From Bradyrhizobium genosp. SA-3 (GTDB lineage: Bacteria > Pseudomonadota > Alphaproteobacteria > Rhizobiales > Xanthobacteraceae), in NCBI RefSeq assembly GCF_004212635.1, contig NZ_PSRT01000073.1, positions 1 to 44,359 of the forward strand: a stretch of DNA of 44,359 bases, written 5' to 3'. Position 1 is the first letter of the stretch. Each line of letters opens with the position of its first letter. The translations under genes and the position numbers were made by a program. The notes below the pieces were generated by a model. The model made no database searches and was not told where the DNA came from. It saw only the letters and a program-made list of their open reading frames with translations. This document shows, piece by piece, positions 41,615-44,359 of this stretch.

Positions 41615-44359
41615 ATGAAACTTGCTACACCGGTTGGCTCTTGCATCTTTGTTGGTGGTGGTACGCTAGCTATTAGATGTGCTCAGCTAGTGATGGAGAT
41701 GGGCCACGTGATCCGGGCGGCGCTGTGTGCCGACGCCATATTCCGCGATTGGGCCGCTCTCGCCGATATCTTGTGTGTGACGAGCATTGAAGAGCTATCT
41801 GCGCTGCTCAACGCCGAGCCAGTCGAGTGGATATTTTCCGTTGCCAATCCGTTCATATTGCCAGCAGATGTGTTTGGGAAAGCGCGTAGAGGCGCTTTCA
41901 GTTACCACGACGCTCCCTTGCCGCGATATGCCGGAACTCATGCGACGTCTTGGGCGCTTCTTGCCCGAGAGACCGAACATGGCATCACGTGGCATCGTAT
42001 CGATCACGGTGTTGATACTGGTGAGCTGGTCGTCCAACGCCAAGTGTTGATTGCGACGAGCGATACTGCGCTGACGCTGAATCTCAAATGTTATGAGGCT
42101 GCTATCGATGGCTTCCGCGAGCTTCTAACTGGCTTGACAAATGGAGAGCTTAGTGCTCGTCCGCAAGCGCTAGCGGACCGAAGCGTTTTCCCGAAAGGTC
42201 GACGCCCAGATGCTGCGGGCTGTCTGCGATGGGATCGATCCGCACAAGATCTGGAAGCGATGACGCGCGCCTTAGACTTTGGCCCGTATCATACCAATTC
42301 ATTGGGGTTGTCCAAGGCTCTCGTAGGCGATGACGTTGTCGTCGTCAGGCGCTTGGAGGTGACGGCTCGGCGCTCGGGCTTTGCTGCGGGGTCTTTAGTT
42401 GAGATCCACCCCAGCCACTGGCGTGTGGCGACAGGGACAGAGGATGTTGATGTTTGGCTTAGCAGCTTGGATGGTAAGGCTCTGGATGCGCGGGCACTCG
42501 CGAGGCGTTCTGATTCCCATGTAGGCGACCGCCTCCCGATTCTGAGCGATGACGAGGCGCGGAGCATAACGGTTGCGCATGAAATGTTAGCGCCTCGTGA
42601 GAGTTTTTGGCGACGGCGGCTTGAACAGTTCAAGACATCCCAGCTTTCCTTTTTATTGTCTTCAGTAGCTTTGGCTGCACCTCAATGGCAGTTGAGTTCA
42701 TGGCGAATTCCAGACGCTTTGGCTGAGCTGTCTCCCAGTAATCGCACGGAATTCTTGCTAACGGCTTGGCTGATCTACCTAGCCCGCACCACGGGAGAAT
42801 TAGAGCTTCAATTGGGATGGACTCCCGCATCGAGTGGATCGCGAGCGGGCTTGAAAGCGCTCGAGGTGCTTGTCGCTTCTGTTGTGCCGATGGCAATTAC
42901 CATCGATCTCGACAATGATTTTGCAGAGGCGCGCACGGTGGTGGCGGCCGAATTCGCTCAGCTGAAGGAGCAGGATAGCTTCGCGCGAGATCTTATCGCG
43001 CGCTGCCCAACGTTGCTCGGTATGGAGGCGTTACGATCGCGCCGGCCCTGGCCCGTTGGCGTTATGCTTACTGTAAGTGGCGAGTCTGCCACTGGTGACC
43101 TAGCTTCGAGCCCGACTTCTGAGGCAGCCCTGCCCGGTGAGGCGTTAACATTTGAGGTTTGCGCTCTAGATGGGAGCTTTCGATGGCACTTTGATGCAAG
43201 TCGCTTGGAGCCCAAGCATATCGACCGTATGACCCAGCATTTGCAAAATTTGCTATGTGCTGTGAAGGCAGATCCGCGGCAGCCGGTGGGGCAGATTGAA
43301 CTCTTGTCATTCGCTGAGCGCGCGTACCTGCTGGAGGAGCTGAACCGGACGGCATCGGCCTATCCGTCGGACGTGTGCATCCACGAGCTGTTCGAGGCAC
43401 AGGTTCGCCGTGCGCCGGACGCAGTGGCGGTGGTCCATGAGGAGGAGCGGCTAAGTTATGGCGAGCTGAATGCGCGGGCCAACCGCCTGGCGCATCATCT
43501 GATCGGGCTCGGGGTCAGGCCGGACCAACCGGTGGCGATCTGCGTTGCGCGCGACGTGGCGATGGTGGTCGGGCTTTTAGCGATCCTCAAGGCGGGCGCG
43601 GCGTACCTGCCGCTGGACCCGGCCTATCCACCGGCGCGGCTGCGGCAGGTTCTCGACGATGCGGCGCCGCGGCTCCTGCTGGCCGATGCGGCCGGCCGAT
43701 CCGCGCTGGGCGCCGATGCGCTGGCCGATGTGAGCGTGGTGGATCTGGAGACGGCCATGCCGGCGTGGGCAAATCTGCCGGCGTCGGATCCGGACCCGCG
43801 TGCGCTTGGCCTCACCTCACGCCATCTCGCCTATGTGATCTATACCTCCGGATCAACAGGCACGCCCAAGGGGGTCATGGTCGAGCATCGCGGAGTGGTG
43901 CGTCTGGTGGCGGAGAACGATTTCGTCGAGATCTCGCCGCAGGACGTTTTTCTCAACGCTTCCTCGCCGACATTCGATGCGACCACGTTCGAAGTCTGGG
44001 GAGCCTTGGCGAACGGCGCCAGTGTTGTGCTCTATCCTGAACGCTATCTCTCGACGGCAACGCTGGCCCGGATCATCCAAGACCAAGGCATCACTATTGC
44101 TTGGATGACTGCGCGGTTGTTCGACGTCTATGTCGGGGAGGGGCGGAGCACCAGTGGGCTGCAGCAACTGCTGGTCGGGGGCGAAGAGGTCTCAGCCAGT
44201 TCCATCAGAGCATGTCAGAAGCGACATCCGACGCTGCGAATCTCAAATGGCTACGGCCCGACCGAGAACACCACCTTCAGTCTCTGCTACCCGGTGCCTG
44301 CTGGCTTCGATGGCCAGCAACGGGTGCCACTGGGACGACCAATCCGGAATTCGGTGGTC
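41615..44359 (+). CDS. NRPS starting with a formyltransferase domain (partial, runs off the window)
   Basis: 915 codons open to the window end. Domain 1 (about 1-300) is a formyltransferase: SYHDAPLPRYAGTHATSWAL, with His98 and Asp134 spaced as His110 and Asp146 of methionyl-tRNA formyltransferase, but Ser96 where the catalytic Asn is expected. Domain 2 (about 320-560) is a condensation-like C-terminal lobe without an HHxxxDG motif. Domain 3 (about 580 onward) is an adenylation domain: LSYGELNARANRLA, IYTSGSTGTPKGVM (about 742), FDATTFEVWG (Asp788) and NGYGPTENTTF. By eye the pocket residues are D-A-F-W-L-G-G-T-F, close to valine codes. Carrier and later domains lie beyond 44359. Formyl start modules are known in linear gramicidin synthetase, and a similar formyl-C-A head occurs before luciferase-like monooxygenase modules. 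Confidence 0.9.
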   Translation, partial: MKLATPVGSCIFVGGGTLAIRCAQLVMEMGHVIRAALCADAIFRDWAALADILCVTSIEELSALLNAEPVEWIFSVANPFILPADVFGKARRGAFSYHDAPLPRYAGTHATSWALLARETEHGITWHRIDHGVDTGELVVQRQVLIATSDTALTLNLKCYEAAIDGFRELLTGLTNGELSARPQALADRSVFPKGRRPDAAGCLRWDRSAQDLEAMTRALDFGPYHTNSLGLSKALVGDDVVVVRRLEVTARRSGFAAGSLVEIHPSHWRVATGTEDVDVWLSSLDGKALDARALARRSDSHVGDRLPILSDDEARSITVAHEMLAPRESFWRRRLEQFKTSQLSFLLSSVALAAPQWQLSSWRIPDALAELSPSNRTEFLLTAWLIYLARTTGELELQLGWTPASSGSRAGLKALEVLVASVVPMAITIDLDNDFAEARTVVAAEFAQLKEQDSFARDLIARCPTLLGMEALRSRRPWPVGVMLTVSGESATGDLASSPTSEAALPGEALTFEVCALDGSFRWHFDASRLEPKHIDRMTQHLQNLLCAVKADPRQPVGQIELLSFAERAYLLEELNRTASAYPSDVCIHELFEAQVRRAPDAVAVVHEEERLSYGELNARANRLAHHLIGLGVRPDQPVAICVARDVAMVVGLLAILKAGAAYLPLDPAYPPARLRQVLDDAAPRLLLADAAGRSALGADALADVSVVDLETAMPAWANLPASDPDPRALGLTSRHLAYVIYTSGSTGTPKGVMVEHRGVVRLVAENDFVEISPQDVFLNASSPTFDATTFEVWGALANGASVVLYPERYLSTATLARIIQDQGITIAWMTARLFDVYVGEGRSTSGLQQLLVGGEEVSASSIRACQKRHPTLRISNGYGPTENTTFSLCYPVPAGFDGQQRVPLGRPIRNSVV

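Noticed and set aside
1..44359. tRNA genes, rRNA genes, CRISPR arrays
   Set aside because: No TpsiC-like arms in a cloverleaf setting, no rRNA sequence and no regularly spaced repeats were seen on either strand.

Overview
The window looks like accessory chromosome of a Bradyrhizobium-type alphaproteobacterium. The clearest pointer is the gene at 38213-38605, a secreted avidin-family protein that I recognise as bradavidin II. Other pointers are a FNR of the alphaproteobacterial type, a PilZ protein, and many short membrane or ribbon-helix-helix proteins of a kind common in that genus. Intergenic distances are long and many genes are broken: NYN-domain, tyrosine integrase, ISL3-type transposase, Tat-signal protein, SPRY-like protein, NrtA-like binding protein, SnoaL-like protein and GST remnants. 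This is typical of an old, decaying genomic island. No rRNA, tRNA or CRISPR array was seen.

Layout. 1-2.6 kb holds small genes, a NYN-gene stump and an orphan protein with a distant look of isonitrile synthases. 2.7-9.8 kb carries two large GGDEF-EAL c-di-GMP proteins flanking an EamA exporter and a 1.2 kb decayed stretch. 10.5-11.5 kb has an unusual ferredoxin-NADP reductase. 11.5-14.0 kb is a graveyard with transposase and integrase remnants. 14.1-15.7 kb is a complete hipBA toxin-antitoxin pair with a structured promoter region. 15.7-20.8 kb is a run of small genes (RHH, membrane, PilZ and a second toxin-antitoxin-like pair). 21-22.5 kb holds an SNase-like protein and an SPRY-like gene stump that stops at a large inverted repeat.

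22.5-32.5 kb is the best organised part: a class V aminotransferase-fold enzyme, a diaminopropionate ammonia-lyase, an Lrp/AsnC regulator, and a tight operon of ABC binding protein, fused double permease, M24-fold hydrolase without metal ligands, ABC ATPase and M20 deacylase. Together they look like uptake and breakdown of an N-acylated or cyclic diamino acid, laid out like ectoine catabolism but ending at 2,3-diaminopropionate and pyruvate. This is the strongest candidate for an undescribed system.

32.6-39.7 kb contains decayed genes, a LysE exporter / PaiB / MocR group, a PNPOx-like protein with a GST stump, bradavidin and a coiled-coil membrane protein. 39.9 kb to the end is the start of a natural product locus: a TauD/clavaminate-synthase-like dioxygenase, a diverged 250 bp duplication, and an NRPS with formyltransferase, condensation-like and adenylation domains that runs off the window. 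The adenylation pocket reads as valine-like.
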